From: a bacterium
Lineage (GTDB): Bacteria > Bacillota_A > Clostridia > Lachnospirales > Lachnospiraceae
Direction of reading: 5' to 3'
Length of the DNA stretch: 5,739 nucleotides
NCBI GenBank assembly: GCA_004562915.1
Contig: SFQZ01000134.1
Coordinates: 1 to 5,739, forward strand
In this document: positions 5,494 through 5,739 of the stretch, in pieces
Numbering within the stretch: position 1 is the stretch's first letter
Layout of the letters: each line of letters opens with the position of its first letter
Notes under the pieces: model-generated
What the model was told of the DNA's origin: nothing
What the model saw: the letters and a program-made list of their open reading frames with translations, nothing else
Databases searched by the model: none
Position numbers and translations under genes: made by a program

Positions 5494-5739
5494 GGTATTT
5501 GGGAAACGGTTGTAAATTTAGAACCGGCTTATCATATGATCGGATTCCATTTTGGTATTGCCGGTGCTGCTGCAACGCTGATCGCACAGGGAATTTCATG
5601 TATCTATTGTTTTGCTGCCCTGCGCAGGATTTCTTTTTTGAAGCTGAAGCGTCAGGATTTTGCAATAAATATAAGTCTGGCAAAAAGGCTTTTAAGGCTT
5701 GGGATGCCTGTCATGTTCCAGGATGCAATCATCAGCATT
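5494..5739 (+). pseudogene. MATE-family efflux transporter, 5'-truncated remnant (continues past window)
   Basis: The frame is open from 5479 (inside the preceding gene's end) to the window edge. It reads GFHFGIAGAAATLIAQGISC, CFAALRRISFLKLKRQDF, and RLLRLGMPVMFQDAIIS. This matches the segment of MATE (NorM/DinF-like) drug exporters that spans the fifth and sixth membrane helices, the loop between halves, and the start of the second half. About 150-170 N-terminal residues are missing. The candidate start ATG at 5536 has no ribosome binding site and would not restore a full transporter. The remnant begins within a few bases of the acetyltransferase stop (TAA, 5489-5491), so a deletion or insertion boundary lies near 5492-5540. 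The 3' part could still be intact outside the window, but the protein would lack most of the first half and is unlikely to work. Confidence 0.75.

Noticed and set aside
1..5739. CRISPR array, tRNA, rRNA, insertion sequence or integrase
   Set aside because: No regularly spaced repeats, no tRNA- or rRNA-like sequences and no transposase or recombinase motifs seen in either strand.

Overview
The window looks like chromosomal DNA of a gut-type Firmicute of class Clostridia, most likely Lachnospiraceae. The evidence is moderate-to-low GC with strong Shine-Dalgarno sequences, a Csp-like S8 peptidase, a DUF3791/DUF3990 module, a sucrose/fructan-type glycosidase and a MATE-family transporter. This placement is inferred from gene families; no rRNA or marker gene is present. 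All supported genes are on the + strand.

Layout. (1) 2-1285: the 3' part of a subtilisin-like S8 peptidase whose start and catalytic Asp lie upstream of the window. (2) 1286-1500: a very AT-rich gap with a good sigma-A promoter (TTGAAA-N17-TATAAT, 1372-1400). (3) 1501-3012: an operon-like run of five tightly packed genes. These are a winged-helix-like protein (1501-1923), an unlisted 36-codon ORF (1950-2060), a DUF3791 protein (2076-2315), a DUF3990 ADP-ribosyltransferase-like protein (2312-2782) and a second small DUF3791-like protein (2779-3012). The last three overlap by ATGA junctions and look like a toxin-antitoxin-type module with the enzyme between two related small partners. (4) 3013-3357: a scar region. 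It holds promoter-like DNA with a perfect palindrome, the last ~49 codons of a sugar ABC transporter substrate-binding protein, and a stem-loop terminator. (5) 3358-4803: a cytoplasmic GH32-type beta-fructosidase. (6) 4812-5491: a consensus promoter and a LacA/Maa-type sugar O-acetyltransferase whose start region is odd. (7) 5494-5739: a MATE transporter reading frame without its 5' part, running off the window.

How the parts fit. The binding-protein tail, the stem-loop and the GH32 gene look like the surviving 3' end of a fructo-oligosaccharide/sucrose uptake operon: ABC transporter import followed by cytoplasmic hydrolysis. The accessory module sits where the transporter genes should be. 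Two gene remnants (binding protein and MATE) flanking intact cargo genes suggest repeated deletion or insertion. The DUF3791-DUF3990-DUF3791-like module, with its AT-rich upstream pair of genes, is the most interesting part.
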